A stretch of 64,000 nucleotides of DNA from CAWAVN01 sp963844315. GTDB taxonomy: Bacteria; Planctomycetota; Planctomycetia; Planctomycetales; Planctomycetaceae. Location of the stretch: assembly GCA_963844315.1 (NCBI GenBank), contig CAWJOC010000003.1:68461-132460 (forward strand). Reading direction: 5' to 3'. The position numbers and the translations under genes were made by a program. A model generated the notes under the pieces. That model was given only the letters and a program-made list of their open reading frames with translations, was not told the DNA's origin and searched no databases. Each line of letters begins with the position of its first letter. The first letter of the stretch is position 1. Of this stretch, positions 47,559 through 57,364 are shown piece by piece.

Positions 47559-47767
47559 CAAATTCCTGGAGACTTCGGGCCAATCGACGGCGGCGAATGG
47601 AGTTTTTGCCGGTTCTGCCGAAGATTCCGGTTGGTCTGGCCGATATTTATGGTGCGGTGGAAACCTGCTTTGAGCCGATTCCCAAACCGCGAATTTGCCA
47701 AGAGTCCAGGGACTACCCAAACTGACACGGTCTCTTCCTCCGCACCGGGACGAGGGATAAAACAATC

Positions 47768-48028
47768 ATGGATCGGAACACAATCAAACGCTGGCCGCTG
47801 GCTTTCTTGTTCATCGGCGGAATGGGCCTCATGGCCGTTTCCAGCGGATGCCAGACCACCATCGGCGGGCAGACACTTCCCTCGGCGTATTACCTGTTGG
47901 ACGATGTCCAATACTTCCCGGCGGGACCGGAATTCGTGCTCACCAGAGAAGTCGAAGAGCACGAAAACTACCGCCTGAGGCAGCAAAGCATCCAGCAAGG
48001 CATCGATCCCAACGCCATCGGGCCATAA
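47768..48028 (+). CDS. Small lipoprotein
   Basis: 86 residues with a lipoprotein signal: MDRNTIKRWPLAFLFIGGMG ending in the lipobox VSSGC. The mature part is short and charged (LLDDVQYFPAGPEFVLTREV). GAGGG lies upstream of ATG 47768. Function unknown. Confidence 0.7.
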   Translation: MDRNTIKRWPLAFLFIGGMGLMAVSSGCQTTIGGQTLPSAYYLLDDVQYFPAGPEFVLTREVEEHENYRLRQQSIQQGIDPNAIGP

Positions 48029-48170
48029 TCTGCCCTACCGCTGATTTTCCATGCCCCCAGGAATTCTTCCGAGCATACCAGCGCGCTAAATGCGTGCGAC
48101 GGTTGGCAGGCATCGAGAGCATACTTTGTGTGATCCGATGATTTCGCCAACATGTCGCCAGGGGGGGACG

Positions 48171-48248
48171 GTTCCCTCCGTGGACCTCTGGTTTTGGGGG
48201 TTGTCCTCAACGGGCAGCCCTCGAAGCCTAAGGCCCACGGAGGGAATT
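48171..48248. repeat. O-family inverted repeat
   Basis: TTCCCTCCGTGG with CCACGGAGGGAA about 50 bases on. In a 536-base gap (48029-48564) that also holds the A5 element and no gene. Confidence 0.6.
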
Positions 48249-48328
48249 TTTCGTTCTTTGGAATGAGTCTCCGCGAATTGCATCGCGTTTGTCGGGCTTC
48301 TTAAAATGGAGGCTTGATCCTAATGCGA

Positions 48329-48485
48329 CTTCGCCGCAACCAAACAGCTTGACTATGTCCCTTCTCCCCTGGGGGGAGAAGGTGGCCGAAGGCCGGATGA
48401 GGGGGACAATGTAAAAGTGGACGTCGATCTTAAATTGTCCCCCTCACCCTAACCCTCTCCCCCCAGGGGAGAGGGGACAAAACCG
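48329..48485. repeat. A-family long inverted repeat, extended copy (A5)
   Basis: Shares not only the palindromes but also both flanks (CTTCGCCGCAACC...CAGCTTGA and ACAAAACCG) with the copy at 11345. The centres differ except for GTGGACGTCGAT. Confidence 0.87.
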
Positions 48486-48564
48486 TTCAAAATGATGCGC
48501 ACACTGCGCGCAGATGTGACAAACTCAGACTCTAAACCTCTGGCCGATTAACCGAAGAGTTTTT

Positions 48565-50876
48565 GTGTCTGCAAACCCCTCTCCCGCGAACGCCGCTCCT
48601 GAGCCGAACCGCTCGGCTTTTTCTTGGCGGATGATCGTCGCCATCGCTTGGCTGTTGGGGTTTTCGCTGTACTTTTTCACAAGGCCCATGCCGAACCTGC
48701 ATGAGAGGTTCGCGGAAACCCGCTGGGAAGCCTGGCGGCAAATTCCGTTCGTGATTCTGGATTGGATCATTCCGCAACGTGCTCCTGCCAGCGAACCGGG
48801 TCTACCTTCGGGTTGGCGTTTTCTTCCGGAGCGATTGGTCCTTTGGAGCATTGCTGGCTCAATTCTCTTGGGGGCTTGGGGCATCGGCCAGGCGGTGTTG
48901 CGCTGGCTTCTTCCGGGTCGGCAAATCACCCGGCTTGAGCGGTTCACGTTCGCCTTGGGCTTGGGCTTGTCGCTGGTCTCGCTGCTCACGCTCGGCTTGG
49001 GTCTCTTGGGATTGTTGCATCGGGTTCTCTTCGTGGGATTCTTGGGTGCGGGTTTTCTTTTGGGTTTGGGAGTTTCGCTTTGGTCGAAGCAATCACTCGA
49101 TGTTCCCCTGCCCAAACCAACAACCGAAAAACATTCCCGCGCGAAATGGCTGTGCGTGTTGGCGTTGTTGCCGTTTTTGATCCCGATGCTGTTGGGCGGC
49201 GTTTCGCCTTCCACGGATTTTGACGTGAAGGAGTATCACTTCGGCGGACCGAAGGAATGGTTTCTGTTGGGCCGGGTGCAATTCTTGGAGCACAATGTTT
49301 ACACCAGCTTTCCGTTTCTGACCGAGATGCTCACGCTCTTGGGCATGGTGCTGCGGAATGATTGGTATGCGGGGCGCTTGTCGGCAAGTCGGTCCTGATG
49401 ATGTTCATTCCTTTAACCGGCCTGGCGATTCTGGCGGCGGGTCGGCGGTGGTTTGGCGAAGGGGCGGGCTGGCTGGGCATGCTGGTTTGGCTCACGACGC
49501 CTTGGGCCACGCGCATCGCGATCATCGCTTATGCCGAAGGCGGTCTCGCCTGCTATTTGTTCTTGGCCTTTTTCGCCACGGGGATGGCCATTGAGCAATT
49601 TCGGAAGGGCCAACTGAAACCCGGTCTGTTTTTTCTGGCGGGGCTTTTCGCGGGCAGCGCGATGGCTTCCAAGTACACGGGACTCGTTTCCGTGGTGTTC
49701 CCGCTATTGGCTGCGGTGGGATGGGTCGTGATCCGACACCGGCAAAACCTTGCGGGCAGTTCCCTTTCCCAACTCAGCCTGAAGACACTCGGCTCGTTCA
49801 GCCTGGGCGTGGCGATTGCGGTCGGGCCTTGGCTCATGAAAAACCTGGTTGAAACGGGCAACCCCGTGTATCCGTTGGCCTGGTCGATCTTTGGCGGCAG
49901 GGATTGGGATGCGGATCTCAATCAACAATGGAAGAAGGCCCATAGCCCGCCGCACCATCGGTTGTCATCGCTTGTGATCCTCGACAACGGAGCGCCCGGT
50001 TGGATCATTGACGTCATGGCCATTAACGATTGGCTTAGCCCGCTGCTTTATGGTTTGGCTCCGGTGGTGTTTCTCGTGCCAAAGTTTCGCAGGGCGAGTT
50101 ATGCGATTTGGCTCTACGCGGGCTGGCTGTTTTTTGCGTGGTGGTGCTTCACGCATCGGCTGGACCGGTTTTGGGTGCCGATGCTTCCGGTGATTGCACT
50201 CCTCGCCGGAGCAGGGGCGGTGTGGAGTGCGAATCGGCCTTGGAAAATTGTCTGCGGGATCGTGATAGGTCTCTCGCTGCTCTTCAACTTCGTGGTCGTC
50301 GCGACGCAAAATGCGGGCTACATCGCCTGGCTGACCGACCTGGAAGCGGCGGGAACTTTCACCGCGCGATTGACCGCCCCGGAGATTTTAGCGCTCAACG
50401 AGTTGAGTGAGGATAACCCCGCAAAGTTCCGCGTGCTCTCCGTGGGGGAAGCCGAGGTTTTCGATGCCCGCTTTCCGATTGTGTATAACACCGTGTTCGA
50501 CCGCTCGATCTTCGAAGAGTGGACCGAAGACTCCGCATCCGACAGGCCGCCCGCCGAGCGCCCCATGCGACCCGCGGCGGAGATTCGCCAAAAACTCCAA
50601 CAGGAGGGCATCACGCACATCTTGGTCAATTGGCAAGAAATCCTCCGGTATCGGCTCACTTATGATTACGCCGAATACGTCCACCCAGGCCGGTTCGATG
50701 GGCTGGTGGAAAACGGCGTCTTGGAGCAACCGGTGATTCTGGCCCGGCAGAGTTGGTCAAATCTTTCCCCCGCCGAGCAAGCCGAATTGGTGCAATCCGG
50801 CTGGCAGGACCTCTTGCGCGAACCCGGAGTCGGGGAAGAGTCGATAGTGATGTCGGCGCTGTACCGAGTGCGATAA
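48565..50876 (+). CDS. Polytopic membrane protein, glycosyltransferase-family-39-like, frameshifted
   Basis: About 770 residues with roughly 13 membrane segments. After the first two segments, FDVKEYHFGGPKEWFLLG contains the short acidic loop typical of lipid-linked sugar glycosyltransferases of the GT-C fold. A soluble C-terminal domain follows (LSVGEAEVFDARFPIVYNTV, GITHILVNWQEILRY). The frame breaks near 49370 (GGGGG read as GGGG; repaired WYAGALVGKSVLMM). Start GTG 48565. It probably transfers a sugar on the outer face of the membrane; acceptor unknown. Confidence 0.78.
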
Positions 50877-50882
50877 GCGGGT

Positions 50883-51080
50883 TTAGCGATCCAGGAAGAA
50901 CGGCTGGCGCAGGATTTCCCGATGGGTGGAATCGCAGCGTCTGTGGGGCGGGGGAGCCAGGCTCTCGCCGGATTGCGGTTTTTCCAGGGAGCAAAGGGTG
51001 ATCGTCACCCGTTCCAGTTCCTCGGCACTCAGGGCTTCCAGATTGAGTGCTGAATCTTTGCGTTGGGGGGATTGACTCAT
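50883..51080 (-). CDS. Small hypothetical protein
   Basis: 65 residues, ALNLEALSAEELERVTITLC in the middle and a basic C terminus. ATG 51080 overlaps the stop of the upstream minus-strand frame (ATGA) and has GAGG 9 bases ahead. Unknown family. Confidence 0.45.
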   Translation of the reverse strand: MSQSPQRKDSALNLEALSAEELERVTITLCSLEKPQSGESLAPPPHRRCDSTHREILRQPFFLDR

Positions 51081-51349
51081 GGGAGGTGCCTCATCCGTGG
51101 AGATTGCCGAAACAATACCAAAACTTCAATCGCCCAATTGTGCGCGGCCAGATTGAAGTATTCACGCAATGCAAAATTGATTAGATCCCAGTGTTTCTCA
51201 ATATCAGCATACCCAGATCGGTTGAGCAGGCACAAGAGGCAAATTGGAGAAACCGGATGAGTGGATGCCCCGTCAGGGATTTGACCTTTCCTGATTTCCA
51301 GCCTGCCGGTCGCCAAAAACGGCGGATATTCCAAGTGCGAAAAGCCCAT
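51077..51349 (-). CDS. Small hypothetical protein, coupled to the next
   Basis: 90 residues with AT-richer codon use than its neighbours. The only support is the ATGA overlap with 50883-51080; the ribosome site is poor. Unrecognised and possibly not real. Confidence 0.35.
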   Translation of the reverse strand: MGFSHLEYPPFLATGRLEIRKGQIPDGASTHPVSPICLLCLLNRSGYADIEKHWDLINFALREYFNLAAHNWAIEVLVLFRQSPRMRHLP

Positions 51350-51393
51350 CGGCCAGGAATCGCACTCAACGGGAATGTCGGGAGTGACCGGTC

Positions 51394-53082
51394 ATGAAAC
51401 CCCAGGAACTTCCGTCAGGCCGGTGGTGGAAAGAGATCCAAGTTCTGTGGCTGATCTTGTTTGTGGGTGGGATTTATTTCACCCGAATCGCCAGTTTGAA
51501 TCTGTTGGGCGAGGAAACCCGGCGGGCGCAGGTGGCGCGTGAAATGGTGTGGACCGGCGATTGGTTGGTCCCCCATCAACAGGGCGAACTGTATCTCAGC
51601 CGGCCACCGCTCGGCAGTTGGGTGATTGCACTCGCGGCCCAAGTGCGGGGCGATTTCGATGCGGTCTCGGTGCGGTTGCCATCGCTCTTGGCCATCCTGT
51701 TGACGACGCTTTTGATCTACGTCTACTCGCGGAATTTCCTTTCGCAAACGGGGGCGTTTCTGGCGGCGGTAAGTTATCCCACGATGATGCAGGTGCTGCA
51801 ATTGGGACGGCTCGCCGAGAGCGAAAGTTTGTTTACGCTGTTTCTATCCGGAGCCTTATTGGCCTGGCACTGGGGCTACATCCAAGAGTGGCCCGCGTGG
51901 CGGACCTGGACTCTCGGTTATGTTCTTGCGGCTTTGGCGGGACTGACAAAAGGTCCGCAAGGCATCGCTTATTTCGTGGGGCCGGTTTGGTTTTACCTCG
52001 TGGTGCTGGAACGAAACGGACGCATGCTGTTTCGGCCCGCTCATTTTGTCGGACTCCTCGCCGGCGCGGCGACCATCGCCATGTGGCAAATCCCATTCGT
52101 CCTGGCCACGAGCTTTGACGCTGGAAAGGCCATCTGGTTCACGCAAGCGGCCAACCGCTATGCGTTCGGGGATCCCTGGGCACTGGCGAAGCACATCGCG
52201 CAGTTTCCCTTGGAAGTCTTCGCCTGCACGTTCCCTTGGTCGCTCGCCTTGTTTCAATTCTTGAACCGAAACTTCTGGCGGTCCATCCAAGGGATTCGCT
52301 CGGAGGTGTGGTTCCTGCTCGCCGCACTCGCGGTCACGTTTCCCACGCTCTGGTTCGCACCACACGCGCGGGGGCGTTACTTCATGTCGCTGTATCCGGT
52401 GATGGCCGTCTTGTGCGGAGTCGTCCTGGAACGCTGCGCTATAGCGACCCCACTCACCGCGATGAACCGGGGCTGGCGGCAGTTTTTGTTGGGCCTTTCC
52501 GGCGCGGGAGTTCTTGGGGGAATTGTCCTTGCCGGGCTGGCTTTTCGTCCGGCGTGGAATTCGGAGCGGATCCTGATCTCCCCCCTCATGGCGGGGTGTT
52601 TTCTGGCCGCTGCGATGGGAGTATTGGTCTCGATGATTTGGCATTTTCGTTCGCAAACTTCGCGCGACATCCAAATCGCGGCGGCGGGCATTGCGCTCCT
52701 GTTCGGCCTCGCTTACACCGGCCCGGTTGTGTCTTCCTTAATCGCCCGGCAACCGCCGGTAGATGAGTTGCTGAGACAGGTCCGGGAGGAACTCCCCGAC
52801 GATGAAATCCTGGTGAGCTTCGGGCGGGTGACGCATGCGTTTGCGTACTACTACGGAGCATTCATTCCGCAGCGCGCATGGCCTGAAGCCTTGAATGAGA
52901 ATCTGCCCCAATACTTCTGCTGCCGGAAGCGGGATTTAGAAACTCACCCGCTGCCTTTTGCCTGGGAAGCGATTGCGGAGATGTCCTTTGAGGATGATGA
53001 GAATCCCAGCGCGGGCAGCTACGTCCTCATCGGCCGGAGATTGCCGAGAATAGGCTCAACCTCCGAAAGGGAAAGAAAATAA
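51394..53082 (+). CDS. ArnT-like (GT39/GT83) glycosyltransferase
   Basis: 562 residues, about 11 membrane segments, intact. The first outer loop LLGEETRRAQVAREMVWTGD and WLVPHQQGELYLSRPPLGSW are the catalytic-loop pattern of ArnT-type transferases that use polyprenyl-phosphate sugars. AGLTKGPQGIAYFVGPV is also typical. ATG 51394. It shares the neighbourhood with another GT-C protein (48565). Acceptor unknown, perhaps lipid A or a wall protein. Confidence 0.86.
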   Translation: MKPQELPSGRWWKEIQVLWLILFVGGIYFTRIASLNLLGEETRRAQVAREMVWTGDWLVPHQQGELYLSRPPLGSWVIALAAQVRGDFDAVSVRLPSLLAILLTTLLIYVYSRNFLSQTGAFLAAVSYPTMMQVLQLGRLAESESLFTLFLSGALLAWHWGYIQEWPAWRTWTLGYVLAALAGLTKGPQGIAYFVGPVWFYLVVLERNGRMLFRPAHFVGLLAGAATIAMWQIPFVLATSFDAGKAIWFTQAANRYAFGDPWALAKHIAQFPLEVFACTFPWSLALFQFLNRNFWRSIQGIRSEVWFLLAALAVTFPTLWFAPHARGRYFMSLYPVMAVLCGVVLERCAIATPLTAMNRGWRQFLLGLSGAGVLGGIVLAGLAFRPAWNSERILISPLMAGCFLAAAMGVLVSMIWHFRSQTSRDIQIAAAGIALLFGLAYTGPVVSSLIARQPPVDELLRQVREELPDDEILVSFGRVTHAFAYYYGAFIPQRAWPEALNENLPQYFCCRKRDLETHPLPFAWEAIAEMSFEDDENPSAGSYVLIGRRLPRIGSTSERERK

Positions 53083-53105
53083 AAGACCGAAGTCTTAACG
53101 AATTC

Positions 53106-53145
53106 CTCCCCTCACCCTAACCCTCTCCCAAGGGGAGAGGGGACA
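53106..53145. repeat. A-family half element (A6)
   Basis: Only the right half is present: CCCTCACCCTAACCCTCTCC then AAGGGGAGAGGGGACAAAAC. A solo unit after the ArnT-like gene. Confidence 0.75.
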
Positions 53146-53154
53146 AAACAGGTC

Positions 53155-53823
53155 CTATTTGCTTTCGGACAGATCTTTGAGTTGGAGGTTTCGCCAGCGG
53201 ACTTCGTAGGGACCTGAGCCTTTCTTGATGCCGTGGACTTGCAGGGCGATGAAGCCTTTGGGCATGTTGGATTTCTCATCGACGAGATCCGCCACGGGCA
53301 CATCGTTGATCCAGGTTTTGATCGACTTGCCGGAAGCTTTGACGTGGTACTTGTTCCACGCGCCATTTTTGAAGGCGGCTTTCTTGGCCGGGTCGTTCAT
53401 CCCGGCTTCATCGCTCAGCCAATGCGTGCCTAAGGCCTCTCCATAAATAAACCCGGCGGTTCCGTCGGTGGCGATTTCCACTTGCGGGCCATGTACGCGG
53501 CCGTTGTTGAAGTTGGGTTTGCTGGCCGAGCGAATCTGCACGCCGGAGTTCAGTGCATCATCGACCTTCACATCGAACTTGAGTTCGAAGTCGCCGTATT
53601 CCTTGGCGCTGCACAGAAACGAGTTCGGGCTGCCTTCGCTGGTTTTACCCACGATCACGCCGTCTTCCACGCGGTAAGTCGCCGTGCCGTTTTTCTGTTC
53701 CCAGCCCGTCAACGTTTTGCCGTCAAACAGCGAGACCCATCCGTCTTTTTCCTCGGCCAAAATCGCGCTGGAAACCATTGCCAAGACGCAGCAGAGAACT
53801 AAAGCGAGATGCCGAAAACTCAT
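53155..53823 (-). CDS. Secreted DUF1080 (3-keto-disaccharide hydrolase family) protein
   Basis: 222 residues, intact. The signal peptide ends SSAILAEE. Family motifs: WVSLFDGKTLTGWEQKNGTA, GDFELKFDVKVDDALNSGVQ, GPQVEIATDGTAGFIYGEAL, WNKYHVKASGKSIKTWIND. Concanavalin-like sandwich fold; acts on sugars or glucan-like substrates by family annotation. Very common in planctomycetes. ATG 53823 with AAAGG upstream. Confidence 0.9.
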   Translation of the reverse strand: MSFRHLALVLCCVLAMVSSAILAEEKDGWVSLFDGKTLTGWEQKNGTATYRVEDGVIVGKTSEGSPNSFLCSAKEYGDFELKFDVKVDDALNSGVQIRSASKPNFNNGRVHGPQVEIATDGTAGFIYGEALGTHWLSDEAGMNDPAKKAAFKNGAWNKYHVKASGKSIKTWINDVPVADLVDEKSNMPKGFIALQVHGIKKGSGPYEVRWRNLQLKDLSESK

Positions 53824-53925
53824 GGTTGTGTACCTTTCCCGTGATGTGGTAAAGCGTTCTATTAAAATGATGACCCCCGTGATGATACGAAAGCCATGTC
53901 GCCTACAGCAACGGCTGGAATGCTC

Positions 53926-54034
53926 AAAGAGCCGCGCACGAAGTAAGCGGAATGAAAGCTGGGAACATTCTCTCCGCTTACTTCGTGCGCGGCTCTTTGG
54001 GTTGCGTCTCCGCTTACTTCGTGCGCGGCTCTTA
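53926..54034. repeat. M-family inverted repeat with an extra third arm
   Basis: CAAAGAGCCGCGCACGAAGT on the left, complement CTCCGCTTACTTCGTGCGCG on the right (53972-53999), and a direct copy of the right arm at 54008-54034. A fourth worn copy (TGACTTCATGCGCG) lies near 54043. Confidence 0.75.
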
Positions 54035-54061
54035 TCCTGGCGCTGACTTCATGCGCGAAAC

Positions 54062-56529
54062 TTATCCCGCCGGTTTTTCGGCGATGGCGGGGTTTGGAGT
54101 CGCGGCGGGTTTCAACGTTTGCACCGTCACCAGATGATTCCCAGGAGTCGGTTTGCCCAGAAGTCTTGCGGCTTCTTTCAGGACGAAGTTTGGATCCATG
54201 AATGGCTCGTAGCTGATGTCGTGCCAGCGGACCTTGCCTTCCGCATCGATCAGAAAGGTTCCGTGCAGCGGCTGGTTTTCGAAGTCGTCGAACGCGCGGT
54301 AGGCTTTGAAGACGTTCAATTCCGGATCGGCCAACAGCGGAAAGGCGAAGGTCTGATCCTTGCTGTAGTTCTTGAGCGCGATGTCCAAAGCCTCGCGGCT
54401 TTCCGTGCTGATGGCCACTACCCGGATGCCTTGCTTTTCGAATTCCTCAGCCTTGGGAGCGAAGGCTTTGAGTTGCTCCACACAATGCAGGCAGCCAAAG
54501 CCCAGATAAAAAATCACCACCACGGGCCGGCCGCGATAATCCGCCAGGGAATGGCTGTGGCCATCTTTATCGGCAAGCGACCAAGGCTCGGCTTCGGAGG
54601 GCAGCCAACGAAACGGTCCCAAACTTTCGAGGGCCGGGCGGTGGCCCACGTCGCTCGCGATGGTCAAAGGGATTCGCCAATCGTCCGCGAGACCCAACTC
54701 TTTCACAAAGGGCGCAAGCGCGCGAAGAGGGGCGTATCAAGATCAATCGGTCCCGAAAGTTTCCGCAGATCCTCAAAGGTTTTCTTGGCGGCATCAAGCT
54801 TCCCGGCTTTCCATTGGATGTAGGCCAACTGCGCGAGCGGCAAGGTTTCGTTCTTGCGGCGAGAGACTTCCGACGCGACGGATTTTTCCGCCTCGGCGGC
54901 ATCGCCCGCCCACAGTTGCACCAGCGCCAAAAACAAGCTGTCCTGATCGCCGGCTTTTTTGAGCAGGTCGTAGGCTTCTTTGAAGTTCCCATTTGCCAAG
55001 TCTTCTTGACCTTTGAATTCCTCGAGCGCTTTGTCGAGCGAACGCAGCTTCGAAGCAAACGGGCGGGCGGCGGCGTCGTGGGCTTTTTGGATCGCCTTGG
55101 CCGACTCCCGCGCGACCGTGCCTTCGTATTCCTCATCGGACAGGTCCGGTTCCCGTTTGATGCGCTTCTGGGCGTCCGCGATGACTTTTTCCTCGGCCTT
55201 GATCTGGGCGTCCAGCTTCTTCTTTTCGACATCCGCTTTCCGGGCTTCCAAATCCTGGACGATATGCCGGGCTTCCTCCAGATCGCCTGAGCGGTAATAC
55301 GCCCGGCCCAAATGACGAAGCCGTTTGATCTGCTCGGTCTCATCGTCCGTCGGCGGCAGATAGGGCGAATGGCAAAGCTCGATCATCTCCGCCCACATCT
55401 CGTTTTGATTGAGCGCGGCGAACAATCGCAATCGCCCGTAATACGAACTGCTGTTGCGCTTGCTAAGCGTGTTGTGCTTGGGATGCTGCGGCAGTTCGAT
55501 CATGTTTTTCGAAAGCTCGATGGCATCGCGAATCCGACCGGCGAACATCAGGTTGCGGATCAGCCATTCGTTGTTGTGGGCGAAGTTGTGGATTTGATCC
55601 GGCAGCACGCGGTCCCGCATCATGTGGGCATGGTCCACGCGGGCGGAGGCTTCCTGCTGCCAGACCGCATCGTTATACCGCCTCTCGCGCGAATAGATGT
55701 GCCCCGGCATGTGCCACATATGAGCAATGGCAGGAGCCGACTGCCCGCACAGCGAAGCCGACTTGAGCGCCAGTGCCGCTTTCTTGATGTCCCAAAGATG
55801 GATCACGTAATGGTGCACCGGATGCAGCGGGTTCTTGGCGAGGATGTCCTGCATCAAGGCGTTGGCGGCGAGGTAGCTTTGGATCTTCGAACCGGTGCGG
55901 TTCTGATAGATTTGCAGGCACAAAAACGCCTTGGCTTCCAAATCGTCGGGATAGGCCAGGGCGATTTCTTCCAGGGCTTCCAGGTAGGCTTCCTTGCGCT
56001 CCTTATCCTTGGCGGAGGGCGTGCTGGCTGCGTTCAGATATTTGTTGAGGGCATCGATGTATTTTTTCTCGCGGTCGCTGATTTTGTCTTTGCGGGCCAT
56101 CGCTTCCTTGATGAAGCCCTGCCCGCGCTTGGTGTTGTTGTAATTCGCCATCGCCATGCCCCAATAGGCACTGGCACAATCGGGATCAATCGCCGCCGCC
56201 TGCCGGAAGGAGCGTTCGGCCTCGAAATACCAAAACCCGTGCAGTTGCCCTACGCCCTGGTTGATGAACTTCTGCGCCAGTTCGCTGTTCGTTGTGGCGG
56301 GAAAAGTGACGTTCCCCGTGCCTTCCATCAAGTAGGCTTTTTGCCTGGGGCCTTCGTTAAAGACCTCACCATGATAGGAATGCCCCGGATCCGGGCCATT
56401 GTCCGTCGCCTTCGCTGCCTTCGCCGCCGGCGTTTCCTGGGCGAGCGTCAAACCCGCGAGAACCGTTAAAACCCCGAACAGGCCGCACAAATTCACAATC
56501 CAGGCATTCCATCGGCGAGGGCAATTCAT
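54062..56529 (-). CDS. TPR protein fused to a C-terminal AhpC/TSA peroxiredoxin domain, frameshifted
   Basis: About 822 residues. A signal peptide (LCGLFGVLTVLAGLTLAQ) is followed by a TPR region (GVGQLHGFWYFEAERSFRQA, IDPDCASAYWGMAMANYNN, HMWHMPGHIYSRERRYNDAV), a charged coiled coil (about residues 440-560) and more helices. After a break near 54720 (one G lost) comes a redoxin: DYRGRPVVVIFYLGFGCLHC with CxxC, then GIRVVAISTESREALDIALK and HGTFLIDAEGKVRWHDI. Exported. Start ATG 56529 with AAGGAAG. Reconstructing one frame is supported by continuous family context. Confidence 0.78.
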
Positions 56530-56766
56530 CAGGGGCTTCCTTGTCGGGCGGGAAAAGAGCGGCGGGTGAGCGAGGTGGAACGTCGAGGAGGAACCAATCC
56601 CTACCCTATTCTGACGCCCGCGGCGGGAAATTCCAACAATCCGCGTGTTGAATCGCAAGAATTAGGCAAAGAAGCGGCCATTCGTCGGACTGGGATAACT
56701 CGACCGGAGTCTTCAGATCTTGCCGGGCATAAACAAGCGTGCGAGAATGCACGAAAGGAGAATTGT

Positions 56767-57000
56767 ATGAACCTCACAAGAGAGCAACAACAAGCCGTGG
56801 AGAATGGCGAGTCCGTCACCGTGGTTTTGGATGGGACAGAATGCGTCGTCGTCCGAAAGGATGTGTTTGAGCGGGTGAAAGCGGTCATTCCCGATGATTT
56901 GCCGTCCCTTGAAGAGCAACGCCAACTGCTCCGGCGAACGGGAGAGATGGCCGGTTGGGATGATCCCTATATGGATGTGTACGACGATCTAAAACGATGA
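56767..57000 (+). CDS. Antitoxin-like small protein
   Basis: 77 residues: TREQQQAVENGESVTVVLDG, ECVVVRKDVFERVKAVI and an acidic C terminus (DDPYMDVYDDLKR). The pattern resembles short antitoxins partnered with PemK/MazF-type toxins. AAAGGAG 8 bases before ATG 56767. The stop overlaps the next ATG (ATGA). Confidence 0.6.
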   Translation: MNLTREQQQAVENGESVTVVLDGTECVVVRKDVFERVKAVIPDDLPSLEEQRQLLRRTGEMAGWDDPYMDVYDDLKR

Positions 57001-57236
57001 ACACACGACGCGGCGAGTTCATCGTGTGTCAATTCCATCCACTCGTCACAACAACTTCACCAACAAAGGCCGACGAGAATTATTGCAACGGTCTCGAAAG
57101 CAACCAACAACCGCCCTTTCTTTTGGTGAGAATATGCCACCGACCCGAGAATCCAGCTAACCAAGACTCCAATGCCCAGAATGGACAAGCCGATGTTGGG
57201 CACGGCAAAGGCTCCAGGAACTCCGAAAACCAATGA
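56997..57236 (+). pseudogene. Possible PemK/MazF-type toxin remnant
   Basis: Starts MNTRRGEFIVCQFHP, which resembles the RRGEIxxVxF start of PemK/MazF toxins, coupled by ATGA to the antitoxin-like gene. After about 20 codons the sequence loses any resemblance and runs antisense over a hydrophobic frame on the other strand. So only a 5' fragment seems to remain. Confidence 0.35.
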
Positions 57237-57345
57237 TCTGCGGTATCACATAATCGAAGTACCATAGGTGATTCCAAAGTTGCCTTCCAATCCATAGTGT
57301 GAGCTTTGCCACGATGCAGCATGATCTGAACGTTTGCCATTCCCA
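57057..57345 (-). pseudogene. Possible remnant of a small membrane protein
   Basis: One minus-strand frame (57057-57245) encodes a hydrophobic stretch (GLSILGIGVLVSWILGSVAY) ending at a TGA near 57059. An in-frame TGA at 57246 cuts it from an upstream part (EGNFGITYGTSIM). Weak evidence; it may be noise. Confidence 0.25.
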
Positions 57346-57364
57346 CAGCCTACAGTCTAAAGAT

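Noticed and set aside
11345..48485. Long repeats as a dispersed CRISPR
   Set aside because: Copies are kilobases apart, palindromic, and have no regular spacers or cas genes.
57080..57346. An 88-codon minus-strand frame as a gene
   Set aside because: Its translation has no pattern, and a different frame of the same strand shows a hydrophobic segment.
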